From Rhodococcus spelaei (GTDB lineage Bacteria; Actinomycetota; Actinomycetes; Mycobacteriales; Mycobacteriaceae): a stretch of 64,000 nt of DNA. The stretch lies in NCBI RefSeq assembly GCF_006704125.1, contig NZ_VIGH01000010.1:115029-179028 (forward strand). The letters run 5' to 3'. The stretch's first letter is position 1. Each line of letters begins with the position of its first letter. Position numbers and translations under genes: made by a program. Positions 52,555 to 60,398 of this stretch are shown piece by piece. The notes under the pieces are model-generated. The model had not been told where the DNA came from. It did no database searches and saw nothing but the letters and a program-made list of their open reading frames with translations.

Positions 52555-52590
52555 TTGACAGCGCACTGTCAACATGACAGCGTGCTGTCC
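52555..52590 (+). promoter_or_regulatory. Tandem MarR operators and -35 before the DJ-1/marR operon
   Basis: Two copies of one operator: TGACAG-CGCA-CTGTCA (52556-52571, perfect) and TGACAG-CGTG-CTGTCC (52575-52590, one mismatch), centres 19 bp apart and the second touching the ATG at 52591. TTGACA (52555-52560) may be the -35. Autoregulation by the MarR protein of the operon is the obvious inference. Confidence 0.8.
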
Positions 52591-53202
52591 ATGACTGAAA
52601 CCGTGCACCTCGCCGCGTACGACACCCTCGCCGACTGGGAGGTCGGCTACGCCATCGCCCACATCAACAACCCGCAGTGGCACAAGACCCCCGGCCGTTT
52701 CGCCACCGCGACGGTCGGGGCGAGCACCGAACCGATCACGACCATGGGCGGCGTGCGGATGCTGCCCGACCTCGCCATCACCGACCTACATCCGGACCAG
52801 AGCGCGATGCTCATCCTGCCCGGCAACGAGATCTGGAGTACCGCGGAGTTCGAGGTGTGGTCGGCGAAGGCCCGCGAGTTCCTCGCCGCCGGCGTTCCGG
52901 TCGCGGCCATCTGTGGTGCGACCGGCGGGCTGGCCCTGGCCGGCCTGCTCGACGACCGGGAGCACACCAGCAACGCCGTCGAGTTCCTGGCCGGAACCGG
53001 CTATGCGGGCGCAGCGCTCTACCGAGACATGCCCGCCGTCGACGACGACGGCCTGATCACCGCGAGCGGACTCGCCCCGGTCGAGTTCGCCCACGCGATC
53101 CTCGCGCGACTCGAGGTGTTCGAGCCGCGCGTGCTCGAATCGTGGTTCAAGCTCTACCGCGACCGGGATCCGGCCGGCTTCCACGAGTTGACGGCGCAGT
53201 GA
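52591..53202 (+). CDS. DJ-1/PfpI-family protein (type 1 glutamine amidotransferase-like)
   Basis: 203 residues from ATG 52591 (MTETVHLAAYDTLADWEVGY); a start at 52555 is open but lies in the operator. DJ-1 fold signatures: SAMLILPGNEIW, the nucleophile elbow AAICGATGGLALAGLL with the reactive Cys, and the late GLAPVEFAHAILARL. Family members act as proteases, glyoxalases or sensors of reactive species. It is co-transcribed with a MarR regulator (GTGA overlap), so the protein is likely part of an inducible detoxification response. Confidence 0.9.
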   Translation: MTETVHLAAYDTLADWEVGYAIAHINNPQWHKTPGRFATATVGASTEPITTMGGVRMLPDLAITDLHPDQSAMLILPGNEIWSTAEFEVWSAKAREFLAAGVPVAAICGATGGLALAGLLDDREHTSNAVEFLAGTGYAGAALYRDMPAVDDDGLITASGLAPVEFAHAILARLEVFEPRVLESWFKLYRDRDPAGFHELTAQ

Positions 53203-53648
53203 CGGACACCGATGCCGACGCGCGACACCTGCTCAGCGGCGCCGCGCTGACCGCGTTCAAGCTCAACGGCCAGTTCCTCGACGTCGCCGAGCAACTCGCC
53301 CGTCCCGCGGGCATCACGGCCGCATGGTGGCAGGTGCTCGGCGCGGTACGGCGCGACCCGCTGCCGGTCGCCGGGATCGCCCGCGACATGGGCATCACGC
53401 GGCAGAGCGTGCAACGGATCGCCGACCTGCTCGTCGCACGTGGCCTGGCCGAGTACCGCGACAACCCGGCCCACCGTCGCGCCAAGTTGGTCGCCCCCAC
53501 CGAAGCCGGACGCGCCGCCATCGCCGAGATCAATCCCCGGCACGCCGTTTTCGCCCGCCGTCTGGCGCAGCAGATGGGGCACGGCGAACTCACGCGCGCA
53601 CTCGCCGCGATGACCGCCCTGTCCGAGGCGCTCGACGCGTTGGCCTAG
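53199..53648 (+). CDS. MarR-family transcriptional regulator
   Basis: 149 residues from GTG 53199, overlapping the DJ-1 stop. The wHTH is complete (AAWWQVLGAVRRDPLPVAGI, ARDMGITRQSVQRIADLLVA, and the wing YRDNPAHRRAKLVAPTEAGR). Probably represses its own operon through the tandem TGACAG operators. Its stop TAG shares four bases with the stop of the convergent gene (CTAG at 53645-53648). Confidence 0.92.
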   Translation: MTDTDADARHLLSGAALTAFKLNGQFLDVAEQLARPAGITAAWWQVLGAVRRDPLPVAGIARDMGITRQSVQRIADLLVARGLAEYRDNPAHRRAKLVAPTEAGRAAIAEINPRHAVFARRLAQQMGHGELTRALAAMTALSEALDALA

Positions 53649-54235
53649 GGCCGAGCACTCGAGGGCGTCCACCCCGGATCGCGACCGGTGAGCCCTACCA
53701 GCCGGTCGAGCGGCGACGCGCCGTCGGGCACTGCCACGACGGCCCCGAACAAGCCACCCGCGTCCCGGACGGCGTCGGGTGTGGATGCCACCACGTCGGC
53801 GCACGCGACGATGGCCGGGCCGTCGCAGTCGAAGGGCTGCCCGCTCGCGCGGGCGATGTCCCATCCGTGGATCACCAACTCGTCGAGCGCGAATGCGCCT
53901 GCGGCCTCGCCGGGCAGGTCGACACCCCCGACCTGCGTCATTCCGGTCCACGCGCCCGGCTCGCGCCAGGCCTCCGCGAGGGCGGCGACGCGGACCGGAA
54001 TCGACTGCCGCCAGTCGGCCGGTAGCCGGCTTCCGTCCGCGGAGGGCGGGCCGGCGGTGCCGGGTCCCAGATTCTTGTTCGCCGCGGCGGTGAAGCCCGC
54101 CGAGAACCCGGCGACGTGGTCGACGAGGGCGCCGAGAGTTGTCGCCTCGCAGGGTGTCGGTGCCGACAGTTGGTCGTCGGTGATGCCGTCGAGCAGTCGG
54201 ATCATCTGACGCGCGGCCGGTTCGAGATCAAGCAC
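53645..54235 (-). CDS. TIGR03086-family (maleylpyruvate isomerase-like, DinB-fold) metal-binding protein
   Basis: 196 residues from GTG 54235, with AAGGAG seven bases upstream; the longer open frame is not protein-like. N-terminal DinB-type bundle with LDGITDDQLSAPTPCEATTL and LVDHVAGFSAGFTAAANKNL (His ligands), then FALDELVIHGWDIARASGQP, diagnostic for the TIGR03086 group. A thiol-dependent isomerase/detoxification role is likely for the wider family; precise substrate unknown. Confidence 0.88.
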   Translation of the reverse strand: MLDLEPAARQMIRLLDGITDDQLSAPTPCEATTLGALVDHVAGFSAGFTAAANKNLGPGTAGPPSADGSRLPADWRQSIPVRVAALAEAWREPGAWTGMTQVGGVDLPGEAAGAFALDELVIHGWDIARASGQPFDCDGPAIVACADVVASTPDAVRDAGGLFGAVVAVPDGASPLDRLVGLTGRDPGWTPSSARP

Positions 54236-54389
54236 GGTGGACTCCTTCGGTACGACGGGAACGTCCCTTCTCAGTGTTGACCACTTCGCGGCCCGGAACT
54301 CGTCGCCGCGGAGAAAATCACTCGCGCGCGACCGAACGGCACTGTTAGCGTCGATTCCAACGCATTCCCCGGACGCGAAGGACCGATCC

Positions 54390-55616
54390 GTGACCGCGCC
54401 GACGGTAACCCCGACCCGCCGCCGTGGCCCGCTTGTCCTGATCAACCTGGCCACGCTGCTCTCGGCGACCGGTAACGGCATCACGGTCGTCGCGCTGCCG
54501 TGGCTGGTGTTGCAGCAGACCGGGCGGGCCACCGACGCCGCGATCGTGGCAGGCGCCGCCACCCTGCCGCTGCTGCTGTCGAGCCTGTTCTCCGGCACCG
54601 TGGTCGACCGGTTCGGCCGTCGTCGCACCTCCCTGGTCTCGGACGCCCTGTCCGGGATCTCGGTCGCGCTGATCCCGGTGATGGCCGCGACTGTGGGACT
54701 GTCGGTGCCGCTGCTCGCGGCTCTGGCGGCGCTCGGGGCGGCCTTCGACCCGGCCGGCATCGCTGCCCGCGAATCGATGCTGCCCGCCGCCGCGAAGGAC
54801 GCCGGCTGGACACTGGACCGATCGAACAGCCTGTACGAGGCGAACTACAACGTCGCGTACCTGATCGGCCCCGGCGTCGGTGGCGTCCTGATCGCGATGA
54901 TCGGTGCGGTGAACACCCTGTGGGTGACCTCGGCATGCTTCCTGCTGTCAATCGCCACGATCGCCTTCCTGCGACTGGAGGGCGCGGGCCTGCCCGACCG
55001 CGAAACCCGGCCGGAGTCGATGTGGACCGGCACCCTCGAGGGCCTGAAGTTCGTGTGGCACAACCGGTTACTGCGCACCCTCGCGCTCGTCGACATGGCG
55101 GTCGTGGCGTTGTACATGCCGGTCGAGAGCGTCCTGTTCCCGACCTACTTCACCGAACTCGGCCAGCCGGCGCAGCTCGGGTGGGTGCTGATGGCGATGG
55201 CCGTCGGCGGGGTGATCGGGGCCCTGGCCTACGGCGCGCTCGCCTCCCGTGTGCGCCGCCGGACGCTGATGCTGCTGGCCGTGTCCGCGCTCGGCGCCTG
55301 CATGGTCGGGATGGCGTTCCTCCCGCCGCTGTGGGTAACGCTGACCCTCGCGTTGATGGTCGGGTTGGTGTTCGGTCCGGTCGGGCCGATCGCGAACTAC
55401 GCCATGCAGACCCGCAGCCCCGAGCACATGCGCGGCCGGGTGGTCGGGGTGATGACGTCCACCGCGTACGCCGCCGGGCCGCTCGGCTACCTGCTGACGG
55501 GGCCGCTGATCGACGCCGTCGGCATCGAGACCACCTTCTTCGTGCTGGCGATTCCGGTGTGCGTGATCGGCGCGGTCTGCTTCGCGCTGCCGGCGCTGCG
55601 GGAACTCGACCGGTAA
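54390..55616 (+). CDS. MFS transporter (exporter type)
   Basis: 408 residues from GTG 54390, with GAAGGA before it. About 12 membrane helices. The loop 2-3 motif VVDRFGRRRTSLVSDA, GPGVGGVLIAMIG in helix 5 and RVRRRTLMLLAVSALG in the 8-9 loop are typical of drug exporters (DHA1/MefA-like). Substrate cannot be inferred. The stop is followed by a strong double hairpin. Confidence 0.9.
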   Translation: MTAPTVTPTRRRGPLVLINLATLLSATGNGITVVALPWLVLQQTGRATDAAIVAGAATLPLLLSSLFSGTVVDRFGRRRTSLVSDALSGISVALIPVMAATVGLSVPLLAALAALGAAFDPAGIAARESMLPAAAKDAGWTLDRSNSLYEANYNVAYLIGPGVGGVLIAMIGAVNTLWVTSACFLLSIATIAFLRLEGAGLPDRETRPESMWTGTLEGLKFVWHNRLLRTLALVDMAVVALYMPVESVLFPTYFTELGQPAQLGWVLMAMAVGGVIGALAYGALASRVRRRTLMLLAVSALGACMVGMAFLPPLWVTLTLALMVGLVFGPVGPIANYAMQTRSPEHMRGRVVGVMTSTAYAAGPLGYLLTGPLIDAVGIETTFFVLAIPVCVIGAVCFALPALRELDR

Positions 55617-55677
55617 TGCGGCTTCGCCGCAGTGGTGCGGACACGGCGTGCCCGCACCCCACATCCGCACCACTGCG
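55617..55677 (+). terminator. Overlapping double hairpin between convergent genes
   Basis: Hairpin 1: TGCGGC-ttc-GCCGCA (55617-55631). Hairpin 2: CGCAGTGGTGCGGA (55628-55641) with TCCGCACCACTGCG (55664-55677), a perfect 14-bp stem and 22-base loop. They share 55628-55631, so only one can form at a time. It sits directly after the MFS TAA and before the stop of the convergent gene at 55680. Bidirectional terminator. The design repeats that at 29862-29932. Confidence 0.75.
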
Positions 55678-55679
55678 CG

Positions 55680-56117
55680 TCAGCGCACCAGGACCAGCAG
55701 GAAGCCGCCGCCGCCCGGCTCGATCTTGGTGTCCAGGCTCAGTTCGGGCGCCAGCCGCGACAACCGGTCCAGCAGCCAGGCCGACGCCTCCTCGGCGTCG
55801 GACTTCGACGGGCACCGCGCGACCGCGACCCGGCCGGGCTTGCGGGTCAGCTGCTCGACCACGCCGATGATCGGCGCGGGGTCGATCACGAACAGCGCGT
55901 CCGACCACGGCACCACCGGCTTGATCGCACCCTTCTTGGTGTTGCAGGCCCTGTGCGCGAGCCGCTCCGGTCCCCCGCCCTTGCCCTTCTTCGCGGCGAA
56001 GATGCTGTCGATGCTCGGGCCACGCGGGTCGTTGACCGACATGTCCGGGTCGACCGGCTCGTCGCACAACCAGCAGCGCCACGATTCCCGTTCGCCGACC
56101 TCGTCCAGCTTGCTCAT
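55680..56117 (-). CDS. HNH-like / Zn-binding hypothetical protein
   Basis: 145 residues from ATG 56117 (MSKLDEVGERESWRCWLCDE). CWLCDEP and HRACNTKKG form a Cys2-His-Cys set as in HNH or treble-clef folds. The region between (PSIDSIFAAKKGKGGGPERL) is like that of small HNH proteins recurring in rhodococci. The C-terminal ~70 residues are alpha/beta (RVAVARCPSKSDAEEASAWL). It may be a nuclease or a structural zinc protein. Confidence 0.75.
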   Translation of the reverse strand: MSKLDEVGERESWRCWLCDEPVDPDMSVNDPRGPSIDSIFAAKKGKGGGPERLAHRACNTKKGAIKPVVPWSDALFVIDPAPIIGVVEQLTRKPGRVAVARCPSKSDAEEASAWLLDRLSRLAPELSLDTKIEPGGGGFLLVLVR

Positions 56118-56214
56118 GCCGTAGACGCTACAGAGGACCGGAGTTTCCTCACACTCTGCGATACGAATGCGCGAAAACTGCCGACTCGGGCACCGAATGT
56201 GCCCTCACTGCGGG

Positions 56215-57771
56215 TCAGCTGAAGCCCATGACCTTGTCGCCCCAGGCCGCCCGCAGGTCCCGGTCGGGGTCGGCGGCGAGCGTGTCCGCCTTGTCGATGA
56301 GCAGTGTCGACCGCGTGTCCTCGAGGTAGGGGGCCCAGTGCTTGGACGCGTCCAGGGCCGCAGGCACCCCGTATCGGGCGAACGCGAGCCAACGCCGCTG
56401 CACTCGACCCGAGACCTCCAGTGCGGTCTTGCGGCCGCCCAGCCAGAACGTCGGGTCCACGTTCAGCGTTCCGAAATTGCCGAACACGTAGGGCAATTCG
56501 GTGGCATGGCTGGCACCGACACGAGCCGCCTTGAGCATCGGCGTCGCGTGATCGAAGCGGTACACCCAGGTCGGCGAGTGTCGGCTGTGCGCGTCCGCGA
56601 TCCACAGGCACGGCATCCGGAACGCCGCGTCGCGCGAGACCGCCATCGCACCAGTCGATTTCGACCAGTCTGGGTAGGCCGAGATGATCTCCGCTACGCG
56701 CGACGCGGGCAGGTTCGGGTGGTCCGAGGCGATCGCGGTGAACATCTGGTTCACGGTGTCCGCGGTGACGGGCAGGATCGGAGAGCGGGTCAACCGGAAG
56801 ATCGACGCCTCGTCCCGGTTCGTCCCGATGATCAGCGGAATACGGTGCGCGTACCCCTTCTGGAACGCCGCCACCGGGTACCGCGGCACCAGGTCCCCGT
56901 CGACGACCGGGGCCATCGCCAGCGTGCCGGGGACCGTCGTGATCACCTCGTCGAGCAACTCGTCGCCCGCGGTCGTCAGCTTCTCGATCGGCAACTCCAG
57001 CAACCGGTCCGCCTCGCCGGCGCCGACCCCGACCAGCTCGAGGTAGCGGGCCGCGACCGCGGCCGCGCGTTCGGCGCCGTACACGGAAGTGGCGGGAGCA
57101 CTCTGCGCGATCGCGCGGTGGAAGAGTCCCTCGGCCCGCGGCGACGTCATCAGCGTGGTGATCGAGCCGGCCCCGGAGGACTCCCCGAACACGGTGACAT
57201 TGCCCGGGTCGCCACCGAACGCGGCAATGCTGCGCCGCACCCACTCGAGCGCCGCGATCAGGTCCCGCAGACCGACATTCGCCTCGAACCCGTCGCCGCA
57301 GGACGAGAGGTCGAGAAAGCCGAGGACCCCGAGCCGGTAGTTGACGGTGACCACCACGAGGTCACCGAGTTCGGCCAGCCGCCTGCCGTCGTACACCGTC
57401 TGCGAGGACGAGCCGACGCAGTAGGCGCCGCCGTGAATCCACACCATCACCGGTCGCGGCTCGCCGTTCGGCCGCGGCCCCCACACGTTCGCCGACAGGC
57501 AGTCCTCGTCGACCACCATCCCCGGATCCATCGGGACCTGCATCGCCTTGGCCTGCGGTGCGATCGGCCCGTACTCGCGGCAGTCGCGTTCGTCGTCCCA
57601 CGGTGTCGGGGGCACCGGGGCGCGGAACCGGCGCTCCGGGCCCGCGGTGGCGTACGGGATTCCCTTCCAGACGAACACGTTGCCCGCGGCGTATCCCCGG
57701 ACGGCGCCGTCCGGGGTGTCGACCCGCAGCGTCTCCGGTGGGTTCGCGGTCACATCCAGCTCGCTCTGCAC
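56215..57771 (-). CDS. Carboxylesterase family (type B) esterase
   Basis: 518 residues from GTG 57771, with AGGAGG six bases upstream. Type-B carboxylesterase hallmarks: EDCLSANVWGPRP, VMVWIHGGAYCVGSSS (oxyanion hole), TVFGESSGAGSITTLM (nucleophile Ser), NRDEASIFRL (acid), and SHATELPYVFGN with the catalytic His. No signal peptide, so cytosolic. Acts on ester or carbamate substrates of broad range. Monocistronic, divergent from the SDR. Confidence 0.94.
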   Translation of the reverse strand: MQSELDVTANPPETLRVDTPDGAVRGYAAGNVFVWKGIPYATAGPERRFRAPVPPTPWDDERDCREYGPIAPQAKAMQVPMDPGMVVDEDCLSANVWGPRPNGEPRPVMVWIHGGAYCVGSSSQTVYDGRRLAELGDLVVVTVNYRLGVLGFLDLSSCGDGFEANVGLRDLIAALEWVRRSIAAFGGDPGNVTVFGESSGAGSITTLMTSPRAEGLFHRAIAQSAPATSVYGAERAAAVAARYLELVGVGAGEADRLLELPIEKLTTAGDELLDEVITTVPGTLAMAPVVDGDLVPRYPVAAFQKGYAHRIPLIIGTNRDEASIFRLTRSPILPVTADTVNQMFTAIASDHPNLPASRVAEIISAYPDWSKSTGAMAVSRDAAFRMPCLWIADAHSRHSPTWVYRFDHATPMLKAARVGASHATELPYVFGNFGTLNVDPTFWLGGRKTALEVSGRVQRRWLAFARYGVPAALDASKHWAPYLEDTRSTLLIDKADTLAADPDRDLRAAWGDKVMGFS

Positions 57772-57906
57772 GGAAGCCTCCTGACCAGCTGGGCACACGT
57801 CCTGTCGCCACGGTACCAAGGACTGCTCCCGCGCTCCGGGGCGCAAAACGCCCGACCTCCCGTTGGCCGAGACGAACGGAGAGCACAGCGGTTCTGCTGC
57901 GGTGAA

Positions 57907-58725
57907 ATGGCGGGTATGACCGTGGCCACCACTCCAGGACCGATGTTGCTCGGCCGCCGCGCCGTCGTCACCGGCGGCGCAGCCGGGATCGGTGCCGCAA
58001 TCGCGCGCTGTTTCGCCGCCCACGGCGCGCAGGTGCTCGTCGTCGACGTCACGCCTGCCCCGGAATTCGAGTTCGACCCCGGCGCCGGCGGCTCCATCGA
58101 GGCGGTCGAATCCGACGTGTGCGCGCCGACAGTGCACCCCGCGGTGCTCGAGCACCGACCGGACGTACTCGTCAACAACGTCGGGCATTTCCTACGGGCG
58201 CCGCAGCCGTTCGCATCGGACACCGCGCAGCAGTGGTCGGCGCTGCACGAAGTCAACCTCGGCCACGTCCTGCGGCTGACGCACGCGCTGCTGCCCGGAA
58301 TGGCGGAGCGGGGCGGCGGTTCGATCGTCAACCTCACCACCGTCGAGGCCCATCGCTCGATCCCCGGACACACGGTGTACTCCGCGTACAAGGCGGCGCT
58401 GATGCAGTTCACCCGATCGCTGTCGGCCGAGGTCGGACCGGCGGGCATTCGCGTGAACGCGGTCGCCCCGGACCTGATCGAGACGCCGCAGGTGCCGTAC
58501 GCGGACTTGGTACCCGAGCAGGATGTCGCCCTGTGGCCGACCTGGTCGCCACTCGGCGGTCCGGGCACCCCCGACGACGTCGCGGGCGCCGCCCTGTTCC
58601 TCGCCTCCGACCTGTCGCGCTTCGTCACCGGCGGCACCGTCCACGTCGACGGCGGGACGCACTGCGCCGGGGGCTGGGTACCGCGCGCAAGCGGCAGCTG
58701 GACCAACCGCCCCCGCAACCCCTGA
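57907..58725 (+). CDS. Short-chain dehydrogenase/reductase
   Basis: 272 residues from ATG 57907 (a second ATG at 57916 is possible). SDR signatures: AVVTGGAAGIGAAIAR (cofactor), DVLVNNVGHFL, IVNLTTVEAHRS with Ser/Thr site variant (catalytic Ser replaced by Thr, TTVEA), Y-x-x-x-K (VYSAYKAALMQF), and the C-terminal GGTVHVDGGTHCAGGW. Fits classical SDRs of lipid catabolism. Its stop overlaps the ribosome site of the next gene. Confidence 0.88.
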   Translation: MAGMTVATTPGPMLLGRRAVVTGGAAGIGAAIARCFAAHGAQVLVVDVTPAPEFEFDPGAGGSIEAVESDVCAPTVHPAVLEHRPDVLVNNVGHFLRAPQPFASDTAQQWSALHEVNLGHVLRLTHALLPGMAERGGGSIVNLTTVEAHRSIPGHTVYSAYKAALMQFTRSLSAEVGPAGIRVNAVAPDLIETPQVPYADLVPEQDVALWPTWSPLGGPGTPDDVAGAALFLASDLSRFVTGGTVHVDGGTHCAGGWVPRASGSWTNRPRNP

Positions 58726-58736
58726 GGAGCACGACC

Positions 58737-59648
58737 TTGCCGACCCTGAGCCTCAACGTCCCCAACTTCGGGAGCCTGCTCGCGACAGACGATTTCGAGC
58801 ATCTGCTGTCGGTGTGCCAGCCGCCGACGAGGCCGGCGTCGACCGACTGCTGGTGACCGATCACGTCGTGATGGGCCCGGACACAAGCGCGTACTCGTGG
58901 GGACCGTTCCCGACCGATCCCGACTCGCCGTGGCTGGAGCCGATGACGGTGCTGGCGCTGGTCGCGGGGGCAGACGCGGCGGATCCGACTCGGGACCGGC
59001 ATCGTCATCGCGGCCCTGCGCGGCGGCGCGATGCTCGCGAAGACGGCCGCCACCCTCGACCTGCTGTCGGGCGGGCGACTCGATCTCGGAGTCGGGACAG
59101 GCTGGCAGGCAAAAGAATACGAGGCGGCCGGGCTGGACTTCGCCCGACGCGGGCCGCTCCTCGACGGTGCCCTCGCGGTGTGCCGGGCCCTCTGGGACGG
59201 CGCCCCCGCGTCGGTGGACCGGCCCGGTATCGCATTCGACGACGTGTACTGCCGGCCCCGGCCCAGCACAGGTCGGAGCATCCCGATCTGGGTGTCCGGC
59301 ACGCTGTCCAAGCCGGTCGTTCACCGACTTGCCACGTGGGGTGACGGCTGGATCCCGATCATGGGCACAACCAATGACGACCTCTCCGACGGAATCGCCG
59401 TCCTGCGCAACGCCTTCGACGAGGCAGGTCGGGACACGGACAGCCTCCAGGTGCGCGGCCGGCTCACGGTCGAGCGAGCCGCCGACGGCTCCGTCGACCT
59501 GCTCGCGACCGTCTCGAACGCGGCCGCACAGGTCGAGCTCGGCGTCACCGACATGGTGGTCGCACTGCAGGCGCTCGACGCCGACCCGGACGTCGCCGTG
59601 GCGGCACTGCCCGACCTGGCCGCCGCGTTCCAAGCCGAGTTCGGTTAG
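58737..59648 (+). pseudogene. LLM-class F420-dependent (luciferase-like) monooxygenase with two compensating indels
   Basis: One LLM protein is readable in three pieces. TTG 58737, with GAGGAG seven bases upstream, gives PTLSLNVPNFGSLLATDDFE ... LLSVCQ. A missing base near 58823 (cag-gcc expected) moves to frame 2 (ADEAGVDRLLVTDHVVMGPD ... MTVLALVAGA). An extra A near 58971 (gggc-a-gacg) returns to the first frame (RLGTGIVIAALRGGAMLAKT), which runs to TAG 59648. Family signs: VTDHVVMG, LDLGVGTGWQAKEYEAAGL, IPIWVSGTL, ATWGDGWIPI. Correcting both gives ~303 residues. Either sequence errors or recent decay. Confidence 0.8.
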
Positions 59649-59656
59649 CCCGCCTC

Positions 59657-59770
59657 CGCCGACTGTGCACCTGCCGGGGCATCGCCCGAGTGGCAGCGTC
59701 GGCAGGTGCACGTTCGGCGGCGTCGGCAGGTGCACAGTCGGCGGCGTCGGCAGGTGCACGTTCGGCGGGA
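59657..59770 (+). repeat. Triple 24-bp tandem repeat with inverted partner
   Basis: The unit gtcggcaggtgcacRKtcgg + cggc occurs at 59699-59722, 59723-59746 and 59747-59770 (the middle copy has 'acagtc', the others 'acgttc'). Upstream, 59657-59677 is the perfect reverse complement of 21 bases of the middle copy, so a 21-bp stem with a ~47-base loop can form. It follows the monooxygenase stop and precedes a lipoprotein gene, and could act as terminator; copy number may vary between strains. Confidence 0.75.
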
Positions 59771-59796
59771 AGGGCTGGTTCCCTACGATCACGGGT

Positions 59797-60372
59797 ATGG
59801 GTCTGTCTCGAATCTGTCGGCTGCTGACCGTGCTCGGCGCCGCGACGCTGCTCGGTGCGTGCGCGAACACGGTGGGCGGCAACGCCTCCCCCACCGCTGA
59901 ACCGATCGCTTCCAGCACCACCCGGACCGCACAACCCACCCGGACCACGACGCCGGCGACCACGACGGCGGGTCCGGCCGCCCAGGTCGCGGAGTACGCT
60001 GGCACCCAGAACGGGTCGTACTACTTCACCAGTCCCAGCTCGAAATTCGAGTGCGCGATCGTCACCGCGCCGCAGCCGGTCGCGGGCTGCCACGGCGCCT
60101 TCCCACCCAATGCGCCGCGCGTACCCGGTTCCGGAGCGCCCGGTGCGGTGGCACCGAACTCGATCAGGGTGACCGGCGGCAGGCCCGGCGAGTTCTTCTC
60201 CTCAGGGGATCCCGCATTTCACCGGTTCGACGGCGCCGCAAGGGTTCTGCCGTACCGCTCGGCACTCCGCGTCCAGGGATTCACCTGCACGATCGACGAG
60301 CACTCCGGCGTCACGTGCGAGAACGCCGGACACGGATTCACTGTCTCGGACAACGCCTTCCGGCTCTGGTAG
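59797..60372 (+). CDS. Lipoprotein of unknown function
   Basis: 191 residues from ATG 59797. N-terminal signal peptide with lipobox (MGLSRICRLLTVLGAATLLG then AC, Cys at ~22), followed by a Thr/Pro-rich linker (TTRTAQPTRTTTPATTTAGP) that is typical of secreted mycolata lipoproteins. The mature domain (~120 residues) has four Cys (FECAIV, VAGCHG, GFTCTID, VTCENAGHGF), likely two disulfides. Family not recognised; predicted anchored in the outer face of the plasma membrane. Confidence 0.85.
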   Translation: MGLSRICRLLTVLGAATLLGACANTVGGNASPTAEPIASSTTRTAQPTRTTTPATTTAGPAAQVAEYAGTQNGSYYFTSPSSKFECAIVTAPQPVAGCHGAFPPNAPRVPGSGAPGAVAPNSIRVTGGRPGEFFSSGDPAFHRFDGAARVLPYRSALRVQGFTCTIDEHSGVTCENAGHGFTVSDNAFRLW

Positions 60373-60398
60373 CCCGCCACACCTCGACCGTCAACGGG

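Noticed and set aside
59699..59770. CRISPR-like reading of the 24-bp repeats
   Set aside because: Copies are contiguous with no spacers; simple tandem repeat.
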